NCBI GenBank assembly: GCA_964530325.1
Contig: CAZHAX010000009.1
Location: 1-64,000 of the forward strand
Length of the DNA: 64,000 nt
Source: CAZHAX01 sp964530325
GTDB lineage: Bacteria > Chloroflexota > Anaerolineae > B4-G1
Direction of reading: 5' to 3'
The notes below the pieces were generated by a model. The model ran no database searches and was not told the origin of the DNA. It saw only the letters and a program-made list of their open reading frames with translations. Both the position numbers and the translations under genes were made by a program. This document shows positions 8,025 to 17,063 of the stretch, in pieces. The first letter of the stretch is position 1; each line of letters starts with the position of its first letter.

Positions 8025-9019
8025 CACGCCGTCTCCCCGGTCATGCCTCTTCGCGTCCGCGGGTCAACGATGACGAAGACTATGTCAATGATGAAGTTGG
8101 CCATCAGCACTCCCATGATTATGAACAGGAAGCACCCCTGAATTAGGAAGTAGTCCTGGTTTTGAATGGCGGCGAGAAGCTGGTAGCCGATGCCCGGGTA
8201 CGAGAAGACGACCTCCGTCACCAGGGCCCCGGCAACGATGACTCCCAGCTGCAGCGCCAGCCCGCTCAGCTGGGGAAGCAGCGCGTTTCTGAAGGCATAC
8301 TTTCTGACCAGCTTCTGCGGAGCGCCGAGCGCTTCCAGATAGTGGGAGTAGTCCGCCTCGAGCTCGTAGATGATCGTGTTCCGCATACCGATCGCCCAGC
8401 CGCCGAACCCCACCAGGAAGAGAGATGCGAACGTCAAGAACCAGTGATGGAGGACGCTGCCAATGAAGCGGAGCGACCAATGAGGAGCCATATCGTACGC
8501 GTAGGCGCCGGCGATCGGGAAGAGGTCGAGCTTGATGCCGAGACCCCAGGCCAGCAAGATCGCCAGCCACATGTACGGCGTCGCCGTCAGCGTATACCCC
8601 AGCGGCAGGAGGGTGTTATCGAGCAATCTCCTGCGCGCGGCATACGCTCCGAACTTGTTCCCGGCCCACCAGCTCAAGAGAATCGCCGGAACAAGAAGGG
8701 CAACGTCGTACGGGACGGCGGTAAGTAGTATCTCCGTCACTCTCTGCGGAAACCTGTACACGCTTATGCCGAGATCACCGCGAAACAGGGCGGCCCAGAA
8801 GTTGAGGTACTGCTGCCAAACAGGCACATCTAGTCCGAACGCGTTTGTGAAGAACCCTCGCATTGCCTCAACAGACTCAGGGTGCGCCACGCGCACGCGG
8901 CCCAGCATGCTCTGGACGGGATCGCCGGGCATGAACCGGGGGATCAACCAGTCGATCGTCACAGCGATGAAGAAGGTGAGCAAGTAGATCAGGAGCTTGC
9001 GGCCGAAGTACCTCTTCGT
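8024..9019 (-). CDS. Dpp-type ABC transporter permease 1 (DppB-like), possible ACG start
   Basis: The protein has the DppB layout: an N-terminal helix, a long periplasmic loop (RFMPGDPV onward), then five helices with the loop YLEALGAPQKLVRKYAFRNA that docks the ATPase. The conventional start is a TTG at 8983, but that would cut off the usual first residues. The same frame continues upstream as KRYFGRKLLIYL and begins with ACG at 9017-9019, preceded by GGGAGGAG at ideal spacing. The gene therefore either uses a rare ACG codon or has suffered ATG-to-ACG change (or a base error). Everything else is normal. Confidence 0.85.
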   Translation of the reverse strand, partial: TKRYFGRKLLIYLLTFFIAVTIDWLIPRFMPGDPVQSMLGRVRVAHPESVEAMRGFFTNAFGLDVPVWQQYLNFWAALFRGDLGISVYRFPQRVTEILLTAVPYDVALLVPAILLSWWAGNKFGAYAARRRLLDNTLLPLGYTLTATPYMWLAILLAWGLGIKLDLFPIAGAYAYDMAPHWSLRFIGSVLHHWFLTFASLFLVGFGGWAIGMRNTIIYELEADYSHYLEALGAPQKLVRKYAFRNALLPQLSGLALQLGVIVAGALVTEVVFSYPGIGYQLLAAIQNQDYFLIQGCFLFIIMGVLMANFIIDIVFVIVDPRTRRGMTGETA

Positions 9020-9052
9020 ACGATCTCCTCCCTCCGCTGGGGCCCCACAGGA

Positions 9053-9090
9053 CCCCGCCCCTCCCGCTTACTTGCTTGGGAGGGGCGGGG
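9053..9090 (-). other. Long GC stem-loop between binding-protein and permease genes
   Basis: A perfect 13-bp inverted repeat (CCCCGCCCCTCCC at 9053-9065, complement at 9078-9090) with a 12-base loop lies 34 bases after the stop of the binding-protein gene. No T run follows on the minus strand, so it is not a classical terminator. Such hairpins commonly protect the 3' end of binding-protein mRNA and reduce read-through to permease genes. Confidence 0.65.
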
Positions 9091-9124
9091 CGTACTCGGT
9101 CTTGCCGTACTACCTACGAGGCAG

Positions 9125-10901
9125 CTAGTTGACCGGCGCTAGCTCGAGCTCTGTGAGCATGAGCAGGCCGCCGAGCTGCCAGTATCCGGACCAGGTGACA
9201 GGAGGATAGTTCGGTGTGTCGGCATCCTCTGTCGGCCAGTTCGTCCAGATCGCGCTGGAGAACTGGGCCCAGGCGCCGTTGTACCACAACGGGATCATCG
9301 GCACGTCTGTCATCAGTATCTCCTGGATATCTGAACAGGCTGCCTGCATGCCCGCCGTGTCGTCCATGGGGATCGCGGCCAGCGCGTCAACCAGATCGAA
9401 CACTTCCTGGTTGTCGTAGCGACCGAAGTTGCCGCTGCCCATGATCTCCTGGATCGGCTCGTTGAACAAGAGGTTGTAGAGCGTCCACGGTGTGTTGCTC
9501 AACCCTGCCCAGTTGTTCAGCGTCATGTCGAACGTGCCCTGCGTCAGCGAGTCGTTCCACACGCCCTGGTCAGGCGTCACGTCCTGGATGTTGATCCCTG
9601 CCTCCTGGGCGCTGTCGGCGATCACAGCGATCGCCGCCATCCAGTCCGACCATCCGGCCGGGCAGGTCACTTCCAGAGCGAATTCGGAGCCATCGGGCGC
9701 CTCGACGAAGCCGTCACCAGTGATGTCGACGTATCCGGCAGCGGCCAGAATCGCCTTCGCCTCATCGGTGTCGTAGGTCCAGCCGATGGCATCGACCAGA
9801 TCCTGGTCGATGTAGTCGGACAGGGCCGGCAGCAAGCCAGCCGGGCTCGCCGCCGCGACAAGGTTGGCGTAGGCGATGTTCACGATGTCGTCGGTGTTGA
9901 TCGCGTAGGCCAGCGCCCGCCTGAAGTTCACGTCATCCATGGGGGCCTTGGTCAGGTTCAGGAACAGGACGGCCGTGTTGGCCGCGAGCATGTAGGGAGC
10001 CTCGGCGAAGTAGGTGTTCACGTAGCCCTGGTCGACCAACGCGGCGATGCCGGGCAGATAGTTGTTGCTCAGGTCGAGCTCGCCCTTGAGGACCATGCCC
10101 ATAGCGACGTTGTTGCTGGCGGTGCGGATGTCGACGATGCGCTTGGGCGCGGGGGCGCCGAACACACTCTGCCCCCACCAGTTGGGGTTCCTCACCCACA
10201 CGTTCCGGTCCTCACTGTGGGACTCGTACAGGTAGGCACCAGAACCGATCGGGTTCTCGTTCAGGCCGCTGGTTACCTCTTCCTCTGTACGGCTCGCCCA
10301 GATGTGCTCAGGGACTATGGGGATGTTGTAGAGGTTGTTGGCAAACTCCTGGTAGAGTGGATCGGTGAACTCGAACGTCAGGCCGAGGTCGCCGTCCACG
10401 ATGATCTCAATCCAGGTAGTTCCACATCGGGGCCCAGAACAGCGAGGCATACGTAGTGGCCAGCTCCATCGTGAAAGCCACGTCGGCGGCCGTCATGTCC
10501 TCGCCGTCGGACCAGGTCAAGCCCGAGCGCAACGTGATCTCGTAGGTGTCGGGGTCGACCCACTCGCCGCTCTCGGCCAGGAAGGGAATCAGCTCGCCCG
10601 CCAACGGATCGAACATGAACAGGGTCTCGTAGACGAGCCCGATCGTCCCACTCGTGTTGGACTTGCTCCAGGCGATGAAGGGGTTCCAGTCGTTGGGCGG
10701 ACCCCAGGCCGCGCCGGCGATGTAGAGGGTCTCGTTGCGGGTGTAGGTTACGGTGGGCTCCTCAGTGGGCTCCACCGTCGGCCTCGCGGTCGGCTCCTCG
10801 CCGGGCTCGACAGTGGGCGTGTCGGCCGGCGCACAGCCAGCCACAGCCAGTGCTAGCAGAGCTAGCAGGCACAGCAAACGGTATCTGGTACTCATCAGCA
10901 T
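9125..10901 (-). pseudogene. Solute-binding protein family 5 lipoprotein, broken by a frameshift
   Basis: The 5' part (10901-10407) has a lipoprotein signal (LLALLALAVAGC), a Glu/Pro/Thr-rich linker and the start of a SBP_bac_5 domain up to APMWNYLD, where it stops. The remainder (from about 10420 to 9125) continues in the next frame as IEIIVDGDLGLTFEFTDPLY and carries the rest of the domain (IPIVPEHIW, AYAINTDDIVN). The two join if one base is removed near 10410 (CTGGATTGAG). Joined, the protein is about 590 residues, normal for the family. The preferred start is the second ATG (10895), 8 bases after GGGGGG. It would capture oligosaccharide for the downstream permeases. Either a true mutation or a consensus error. 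Confidence 0.88.
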
Positions 10902-10919
10902 TTCCCCCCTTACTCACTT

Positions 10920-10936
10920 CACTCCAGTGTGTACAG
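10920..10936. repeat. 17-mer shared with the region upstream of lacI-2
   Basis: CACTCCAGTGTGTACAG occurs here, just before the binding-protein gene, and again at 13382-13398. It is not in any coding sequence at either site and could be a shared regulatory sequence. Confidence 0.4.
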
Positions 10937-11067
10937 ATCGCTACACTCAGAAAACGACTGACCAGATTGGCGTGTTTCTCGATATCCCCCCTCCTTTGTC
11001 CAACGTCTGACCTGCAGTCCTCGCCTCAGCTAACCCAAGGAGAGTCCGAACCCGCGGGCACTGAGCC

Positions 11068-12054
11068 TCAGACCAGCGAGTTCGCCTTCACGTAATCAAC
11101 TAGCTCATCCACCTGGGCATAGGCCAGGCAGGTAACGGTATCCGCGCCGCCGTAGTAGATAGCCAGGCGACCTGTAGGTGGGTCCACGAGGGCGGCACAG
11201 GGGAACACAACGTTGGGAACATCCCCCACGCGCTCGTACAGCTCCTGCGGAGACAGCAGGTATGGCGCGCTCCGGTACAGCACCTTCCAGGGCCGGTCGA
11301 GATCGAGGAGGGCGGCTCCCATGCTGTAGAGGAAGCCATTGCACGACGTCAGGACGCCGTGATACAGCAGGAGCCAGCCCTCACTCGTCTCGATCGGTGT
11401 CGGCCCCGCGCCGATCTTCGTATTCTGCCAGCTCGGTTTCCATAGTGGAGCCATCACGTGTCGATGGCAGCCCCAGTGACACATATCCGGACTCTCGCTG
11501 TAGAAGATGTCGCCGAACGGAGTGTGCCCTGCATCGCTCGGCCGGCTCAGCATCGCGTACTTGCCGTTGATCTTCCTGGGAAAGAGAACTCCATTCCTAT
11601 TGAAGGGCAGGAAGGCATTCTCCAGTTGATGGAACTCCTTGAAGTCGTATGTATAGCCGACCCCGATAGTCGGTCCGTGATAGCCATTGCACCAGGTCAC
11701 GTAATACCGATCCTCGACCCAGCAGACACGCGGGTCGTACTGGTGCTCAAACTGGCCACACTCGTCCACATCGCACACGAACTGGATCGGCTCCTCTTCG
11801 ATCGCCCAGCTCAGGCCATCCTCGCTCATGCCGCTGTGGATCCGCATTTCCCGCCTCTTGTTGTCGACACGGAAGACGCCGGCGAAGCAGCCCTTAAAGG
11901 GCACGACGGCGCTGTTGAAGATGCTGTTTGAGGAACGAAGCGCATCTCTCGGGATAATGGGATTGCGAGTCGAGCGCCACACGACCTCCGTGTGCCCCTT
12001 CGGCTTTCTCTCCCACGGGATGTTCGATAGTGCCGATCCGGAGATCGTTGCCAT
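11068..12054 (-). CDS. Glycoside hydrolase family 130 (mannoside phosphorylase-like)
   Basis: A 328-residue five-bladed beta-propeller enzyme. Recognisable segments are RNPIIPR near the N-terminus, NSAVVPFKG, EHQYDPRVCWVEDRYYVTW, KIGAGPTPIETSEGWLLLYHG and NVVFPCAALV, which match the GH130 pattern (the Asp in YDPR lies in the region holding the general acid). Most members phosphorolyse beta-1,4-mannosides to mannose 1-phosphate; some hydrolyse. No signal peptide, so cytoplasmic. An AGGAGG ribosome site precedes the ATG. It lies between lacI-2 and the transporter genes on the same strand. Confidence 0.9.
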   Translation of the reverse strand: MATISGSALSNIPWERKPKGHTEVVWRSTRNPIIPRDALRSSNSIFNSAVVPFKGCFAGVFRVDNKRREMRIHSGMSEDGLSWAIEEEPIQFVCDVDECGQFEHQYDPRVCWVEDRYYVTWCNGYHGPTIGVGYTYDFKEFHQLENAFLPFNRNGVLFPRKINGKYAMLSRPSDAGHTPFGDIFYSESPDMCHWGCHRHVMAPLWKPSWQNTKIGAGPTPIETSEGWLLLYHGVLTSCNGFLYSMGAALLDLDRPWKVLYRSAPYLLSPQELYERVGDVPNVVFPCAALVDPPTGRLAIYYGGADTVTCLAYAQVDELVDYVKANSLV

Positions 12055-12121
12055 CGCGTGCGCGCCTCCTGTACCGGGGCGGCTACTCCCAGGCTGCTAG
12101 TGGTTTACAATCGCGCAGCGG

Positions 12122-13156
12122 CTAAATCGTCCTGACCGAGCCCCGCTCAATCAACCGCGGACAGACCACCGCTCTTACCGGGGTGGACTGCGGGTGCTCA
12201 ACCCGGTTGACCAACAGCTGAACGGCCAGCCTGCCCATGCCTACCTTGTCCACGTGCATCGTCGTCAGCGAGGGCGAAACACGTTCCGCCAGATCGATGT
12301 TGTCGAAGCCGACGACGGACAGGTCGTCCGGAACCTTGAGCCCCATTCCGTGGGCTGCATCGATTACCCCGATGGCCACATCGTCGTTCGCGCCGAATAC
12401 CGCAGTGATCTCGGGGCTCTCGTGCAGAAGGCTCGTCGTCGCTGCGATTACCTCTCCGTTGTTGGCGATGTGACATTCTGCGGAGTATCTGTCCGTAATC
12501 CCGTGATCACCCAGAGCCCGCTCGTATCCGCGCTGCCGCTCCTGGATGCTCGGATGGGCCTTGGGATGGCTCCCCACAAAGGCGATGTGCCTGTGGCCAT
12601 GCGAGATCAAATACGTGACTGCCTCGCACGCTCCGGCGACGTTGTCCGAGACGACTGCGTCATGGGCCCCCGAAGTAGCATAAGCATCGACCAGAATGAT
12701 GGGCGTCGTGCGACGATCGATGACCGGATTCAGGGCTTCGTTGAGGTACACGCCGAGGAGAAGAAGACCATCCGCGGAGTCCTGCTCCACCAATATCCGG
12801 GGCAGCTCCAGAGGATGACTGTCCTCGTCCACCGTCATGCTGGCGTAGAACAGATTCGTGCCCATCCGACGGCATGCAGTCTCGATGCCGGCAACTACTC
12901 GCGAGTAGAACTTGTTCGCTTCTGGAACTCGATCTGGCTCGGCCTTCAGAATCATGCCGATGTTCGTCAGGTCCGCCGTGTAGGGCGCCGTCGGCCTCTT
13001 GGGGATATAGCCGAGATCCTTCGCCGACTTGAGGACTCGCCGCCGAGTTCCAGGCCCCACGCCAGGCCGGTCTCGCAAGACCAGTGAGACCGTCGACAGC
13101 GAAACGCCGCTTTGCTGGGCAACCTGGGCCATTGTGACGCGGCCCTTCGCTACCAA
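12122..13156 (-). CDS. LacI-family transcriptional regulator 2
   Basis: A 344-residue regulator with helix-turn-helix VTMAQVAQQSGVSLSTVSLV (about residues 7-26) and a LacI sensor domain (VFGANDDVAIGVIDAA, SVVGFDNIDLA). Start is a TTG at 13154-13156 backed by GGAGG five bases upstream; an ATG eight codons later has no comparable site. It has its own consensus promoter with an inverted repeat just downstream of the -10 box, so it probably controls itself, and the next genes (GH130, binding protein) are likely targets. Confidence 0.92.
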   Translation of the reverse strand: MVAKGRVTMAQVAQQSGVSLSTVSLVLRDRPGVGPGTRRRVLKSAKDLGYIPKRPTAPYTADLTNIGMILKAEPDRVPEANKFYSRVVAGIETACRRMGTNLFYASMTVDEDSHPLELPRILVEQDSADGLLLLGVYLNEALNPVIDRRTTPIILVDAYATSGAHDAVVSDNVAGACEAVTYLISHGHRHIAFVGSHPKAHPSIQERQRGYERALGDHGITDRYSAECHIANNGEVIAATTSLLHESPEITAVFGANDDVAIGVIDAAHGMGLKVPDDLSVVGFDNIDLAERVSPSLTTMHVDKVGMGRLAVQLLVNRVEHPQSTPVRAVVCPRLIERGSVRTI

Positions 13157-13182
13157 ATGGGCCTCCGTGGGTTACTCAAGGC

Positions 13183-13203
13183 TTTAGCTAGAACTCTACT
13201 AAA
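13183..13203. promoter_or_regulatory. Candidate operator of lacI-2
   Basis: TTTAG and TAGA arms with matching TCTA and CTAAA arms form an imperfect 21-bp inverted repeat that begins at the last base of the -10 box. This is the usual place for an autoregulatory LacI operator. Confidence 0.5.
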
Positions 13204-13231
13204 TTATACCATGCTTCCACCGCCCTGTCAA
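13203..13231 (-). promoter_or_regulatory. Consensus sigma-70 promoter of lacI-2
   Basis: TTGACA (13231-13226), a 17-base spacer and TATAAT (13208-13203) on the minus strand, an exact consensus. Confidence 0.9.
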
Positions 13232-13329
13232 TACCCTCCCCCCACCGCCCGCCTATGGCCTCTTCCGGCCCGCCGAGAGCCCAAGCCTCAGGCCCTTCTT
13301 TTCCATTCCTAACCTGCCGCCACCCGGCC

Positions 13330-13357
13330 TTGACTTGGCGGCGATGTCTGGTAGACT
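13330..13357 (+). promoter_or_regulatory. Promoter of the VWA lipoprotein gene
   Basis: TTGACT (13330-13335), a 16-base spacer and TAGACT (13352-13357). It would give a leader of about 300 bases before the start at 13669. Confidence 0.6.
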
Positions 13358-13381
13358 AGTCGCCGGTGTGGGGTCCCCCCC

Positions 13382-13475
13382 CACTCCAGTGTGTACAGGT
13401 CTTCGCCCCGGTTCCTTCGGGTCCCGGTGGCGGGGACCTGTACGTTTTATGCAGCAGGCGCGCCCTTGCGCCTGC
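13382..13475 (+). ncRNA. Structured leader with two hairpins
   Basis: Between the promoter and the VWA gene the plus strand can form a large stem (GTACAGGTC at 13393-13401 with GACCTGTAC at 13435-13443, extended inside by CCCCG/CGGGG) followed by GTTTTAT, and then a second hairpin (GCAGGCGC at 13454-13461 with GCGCCTGC at 13468-13475). The first could act as an attenuator. It matches no riboswitch class I know. The 17-mer shared with 10920 overlaps its left arm. Confidence 0.4.
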
Positions 13476-13599
13476 GCAGGCGTACCCCGCTGCCCCCGCT
13501 GCTCCCCCGTAGCCATACCGGATGGAAAGCACCGCCTTCCCGCCCGAGGGCCGTCTGCCACCCGTCGAGCGGCCGTCAGGCGCCGGGCCCTGCGATAGT

Positions 13600-13615
13600 C
13601 TACAATCGTTTGTAG
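13600..13615. repeat. 16-bp inverted repeat CTACAA-N4-TTGTAG
   Basis: CTACAA and TTGTAG arms with a 4-base centre, 54 bases before the VWA gene start. It could be a repressor site or a small hairpin; nothing more can be said. Confidence 0.35.
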
Positions 13616-13668
13616 GCCTGCGTCCCTTCCATAGCCAGCGGATGCAGACGACTACCAGGAGGTGCCTG

Positions 13669-16600
13669 ATGTATGTAGCCAGCCGAAGACGTCCTCTCCG
13701 TATCCCCATACTTGCTCTCATGTGCGCCGTCATTCTATCAGCCTGTGGTCAGCAACCAGAGGGAGCCAGCCAGGCGCAGCTCGAGTTCAGCGTTTCCACC
13801 ACCTGGACCAGCAGCGCCACCGCTACGCTCGTTCACTTCAGCCGGCCTGTGAACCGGGAGAGCATCGCCGCGGCACTCAGCGTAGAGCCCCCACTGGCCC
13901 TTGAGCTCACCTGGGAGGGAGACGCCCTCCGCATCGTGCCTTCCGATCCGCTGGCGCCCAACACGCGCTACCAGTTCACGCTCCAATCGGCCGCACTCGA
14001 CGCCGAGGGCCACCCCCTGGGCCAGGACCACACCTGGGCCATCCGTACAGACAGCCCCCTATCCAGCTTGACCCGGCCTGTCAGGCAGGGCGACGGCAGC
14101 TCGCCGCTCGCCATCCGCTTCAAGCACTCTATGGACACACCGGGAGTGCAGCAGGCGCTCAGACTGGAACCGTACATCGAGGGCGAGTGGCACTGGATCG
14201 AGAGCGACACCGTGGCCATGCTCGCGCCGGCACAGCCCCTGCCCAGCGGCGCCGACTACACCGTCCATTTCGACGGCCCGCTGCAGGCAGCAAACGGGGA
14301 TACCTTCGCCCCGGCCGCGCCGATCTGCTTCACCACACCGCCGGCGATACTCTCCGTCAGCCCGCGGGGCGACTCCATCTCGACCTCGGCCACGATCGGC
14401 ATCCTCTTCGACCGGCCGATGGACCATTCCCGGACCGAAGCTTCGGTGGAGGTCATGCCCGAACTCCCAGGCCGCTTCGTCTGGCAGGGCGCCCACCTGA
14501 TCTTCGAGCCTGCTGCCGGGCTGGCCTCTTCAACCGTGCACACGGTCACCATTGCCACGTCCGCCGTCGGCCACGATGGCACTCCCGTCCTGCAGGAGCC
14601 GTACGTCTGGTCATTCCAGACCAGTGAGTCTGGATACGCATCGACAGCAGGCACGGAAGCACCCGAAAGCGACTGCGCGTCCTCCACTGACTTCGCTCTG
14701 GGGCAGGACATCGCGGTCCGTCCGCTGGTGCCCAGCAGCCTCGTGGCCGGAGACCTGATCCGGCTCGAGGCTATCGTTCAGAACCACAGCAGGTGCACGC
14801 GCAGCATCGACGTCTCACTGTCCAGTGATGGGCTGGCGATCATCGGCACTCCCACCAAGCCCATCCTCCTGGCCTCCGGGCAGCAGCGCATGGTGAGCTG
14901 GATGGCACGAGCAGAGCGGCTGGGAGAGACGTACGCGATCGCTCAGGCGGTCTCCGGCCTTGACGCCGATGTCGCCCGTGAGTCCGTATTCGTCCGCTCG
15001 GCGAGCGATTCGTCAGGTCAGGCCGCTCCCGCAGCCCCCATTGCCATCACCCGCCAGTACCTCGACGTCGAAACCGGCCAGGCGGCGCAGGCGCTGCCGC
15101 AGGGCCAGGTCGTTGAGATCCAGCTAGGGCTTCAGCTGGCCCACGATCTGTCCGGCATCGTCGTCGAAGATCGCCTCCCGGCCGGCCTGGAGCCAATCCA
15201 GGCGCCGGTCAACGGCCTGGAGGTCGCATCCTGCAGCTACAACCCGACAGACGCCTCGGTCAGCTTCACCATCTCCGAGCTTGCTGCCGGGCAGTACACC
15301 CTTAGCTACCTGGCTCAGGCTCGCTACGGGGGTGAGTTTACCGCCCATGCCGCTCTGGCATACGAGACCGGCAACCCCACCCAAGCGGCCTGCTCTCCAG
15401 CCGCCAGCGTGGCCATCGGGTTGGCATCAAGGCCGGCTCTGGCCAGCCCGGCGCTTGGCGGCGGCGGCCCCTGGTGGGGCGATCAGCTCACTCTGTGCAC
15501 CGGGGGCACAGACGTGCCCAACGACGAGGCTTTCGACGCCATGTTCTTCGAGGAATACGGCGTCAACCCCTTCGTCGACACGGACGAGGACAACCTGTCC
15601 ACCTTCGCCGTCGACGTAGACACAGGCTCCTACACCATCATGCGCAGCTACGTCGAAAGAGGCGAGCTCCCCCCAGACGAGGCGGTGCGCGTCGAGGAGT
15701 ACGTCAACTTCTTCGACCAGGGCTACACCCCACCGGCCGAGGGCGAAGGGGCATTCTCCATTGACCTCGAGGGTGCCCCCTCGCACTTCGGCTCCGAAGC
15801 GCACCGGCTCGTCCGCATCGGCCTCCAGGGCTACATGCCATCATCAGAAGACCGCCCCGACGTCGTCCTCACCTTCGTCATCGACGTCTCGGGCTCGATG
15901 AGCCTGGAGACCCGCCTGGAGCTGGTCAAGGATGCTCTGGAGCTTCTGGTCAACGAGCTCCGCCCCAGCGACCAGATCGGCATCGCCGTCTACGGCACGA
16001 ACGGGCGGATGCTGCTTCGGCACACCCCGGTCGCCGAATCGGCGACCATCCTGAGGGCGATCAGCCGCCTCCAGCCCGAAGGGGCGACGAACGCCGAGGA
16101 GGGGCTGATCATCGGCTACCGCATGGCAGCCGAAGCCTTCGACCCTCAGGCCATCGACCGGGTCATCCTCTGCTCGGACGGCGTAGCCAACGTTGGCAAC
16201 ACCGGCGCAGACTCGATCTGGAATCAGATCAAGGACTACGCCGAGCAGGGCATCTATCTCACTACAGTCGGCTTCGGCATGGGCAACTACAACGACGTAT
16301 TGATGGAGCAGCTGGCAGACCGGGGTGATGGCTTCTACGCCTACGTCGACACAATCGAGGAGGCGCAGCGGCTGTTCGTCGACCGTCTCCCATCGACGCT
16401 GCAGGTCATCGCCAGAGACGCCCGTATCCAGGTCGAGTTCAACCCCGCCGTCATCCGCAGCTACCGCCTCATCGGCTACGAAAACAGGGACATCGCCGAC
16501 GAGGACTTCCGCGACGACGAGGTCGACGCGGGCGAGATCGGCATCGGCCACAGCGTCACCGCTCTCTATGAGATCAAGCCCTGGGCCGAGGCTGCGGCGG

Positions 16601-16923
16601 ACGAGACGGCGATCACCGTCTACGTCCGCTACGAGAACCCGGACACAGGAGAAACGTCGGAGATCAGCCGGACCACGATGCTGGGCGACTTCGCCCCGGC
16701 CTTCGGGGAGGCCTCGACCCGCTTCCAGCTGGCCGCTGTCGTCGCCGAATACGCCGAGGTGCTGCGGGAAAGCTTCTGGGCCACGGGCTCGAGCCTGGAA
16801 GCCGTCCTGGCCCAGGCTCGCCGGGTAGCCGATTCCCTGTCAGATGACGAAGACGTGGCGGAGTTCGTTCACCTCGTCGAGCGCGCGGCGGAGATCAGTG
16901 GGCAGGAGGACCACGCAGAGTAG
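13669..16923 (+). CDS. Lipoprotein with Big_5-like repeats and a YfbK-type VWA domain
   Basis: Start at 13669 is chosen because AGGAGG lies six bases upstream and a lipoprotein signal follows (ILALMCAVILSAC, Cys26). The 1084-residue protein then has three SbsA/Big_5-like Ig domains (about 35-130, 135-230, 235-325), a beta-rich domain with a Cys pair (345-455), a DUF11-like domain (460-590), and a C-terminal YfbK/VWA module: a VWA-N segment (620-700), a VWA domain with MIDAS motif DVSGSMS (about 740) and a C-terminal cap. It is an outer-surface or cell-wall protein probably mediating binding. VWA ligand is unknown. It stands alone, with convergent mscL downstream. Confidence 0.88.
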   Translation: MYVASRRRPLRIPILALMCAVILSACGQQPEGASQAQLEFSVSTTWTSSATATLVHFSRPVNRESIAAALSVEPPLALELTWEGDALRIVPSDPLAPNTRYQFTLQSAALDAEGHPLGQDHTWAIRTDSPLSSLTRPVRQGDGSSPLAIRFKHSMDTPGVQQALRLEPYIEGEWHWIESDTVAMLAPAQPLPSGADYTVHFDGPLQAANGDTFAPAAPICFTTPPAILSVSPRGDSISTSATIGILFDRPMDHSRTEASVEVMPELPGRFVWQGAHLIFEPAAGLASSTVHTVTIATSAVGHDGTPVLQEPYVWSFQTSESGYASTAGTEAPESDCASSTDFALGQDIAVRPLVPSSLVAGDLIRLEAIVQNHSRCTRSIDVSLSSDGLAIIGTPTKPILLASGQQRMVSWMARAERLGETYAIAQAVSGLDADVARESVFVRSASDSSGQAAPAAPIAITRQYLDVETGQAAQALPQGQVVEIQLGLQLAHDLSGIVVEDRLPAGLEPIQAPVNGLEVASCSYNPTDASVSFTISELAAGQYTLSYLAQARYGGEFTAHAALAYETGNPTQAACSPAASVAIGLASRPALASPALGGGGPWWGDQLTLCTGGTDVPNDEAFDAMFFEEYGVNPFVDTDEDNLSTFAVDVDTGSYTIMRSYVERGELPPDEAVRVEEYVNFFDQGYTPPAEGEGAFSIDLEGAPSHFGSEAHRLVRIGLQGYMPSSEDRPDVVLTFVIDVSGSMSLETRLELVKDALELLVNELRPSDQIGIAVYGTNGRMLLRHTPVAESATILRAISRLQPEGATNAEEGLIIGYRMAAEAFDPQAIDRVILCSDGVANVGNTGADSIWNQIKDYAEQGIYLTTVGFGMGNYNDVLMEQLADRGDGFYAYVDTIEEAQRLFVDRLPSTLQVIARDARIQVEFNPAVIRSYRLIGYENRDIADEDFRDDEVDAGEIGIGHSVTALYEIKPWAEAAADETAITVYVRYENPDTGETSEISRTTMLGDFAPAFGEASTRFQLAAVVAEYAEVLRESFWATGSSLEAVLAQARRVADSLSDDEDVAEFVHLVERAAEISGQEDHAE

Positions 16924-16952
16924 TCGCTCGATCTCTCTTCACGCGACGGGGT

Positions 16953-16985
16953 AGACCGCCGGGTAGCTAGGGTGCCCGGCGGTCT
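16953..16985. terminator. Hairpin between convergent VWA and mscL genes
   Basis: AGACCGCCGGG (16953-16963) and its complement (16975-16985) form an 11-bp stem with an 11-base loop. It lies 30 bases after the VWA stop and 79 bases from the mscL stop, so it may serve both. T tracts are poor on both sides. Confidence 0.6.
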
Positions 16986-17063
16986 CTCTGCGACTCGCCA
17001 GACGACGCACAACCTCCCGGCCGCAGTCCCCTTTCGCACCGGCCTGGTCGCCACTGGGCTGCC

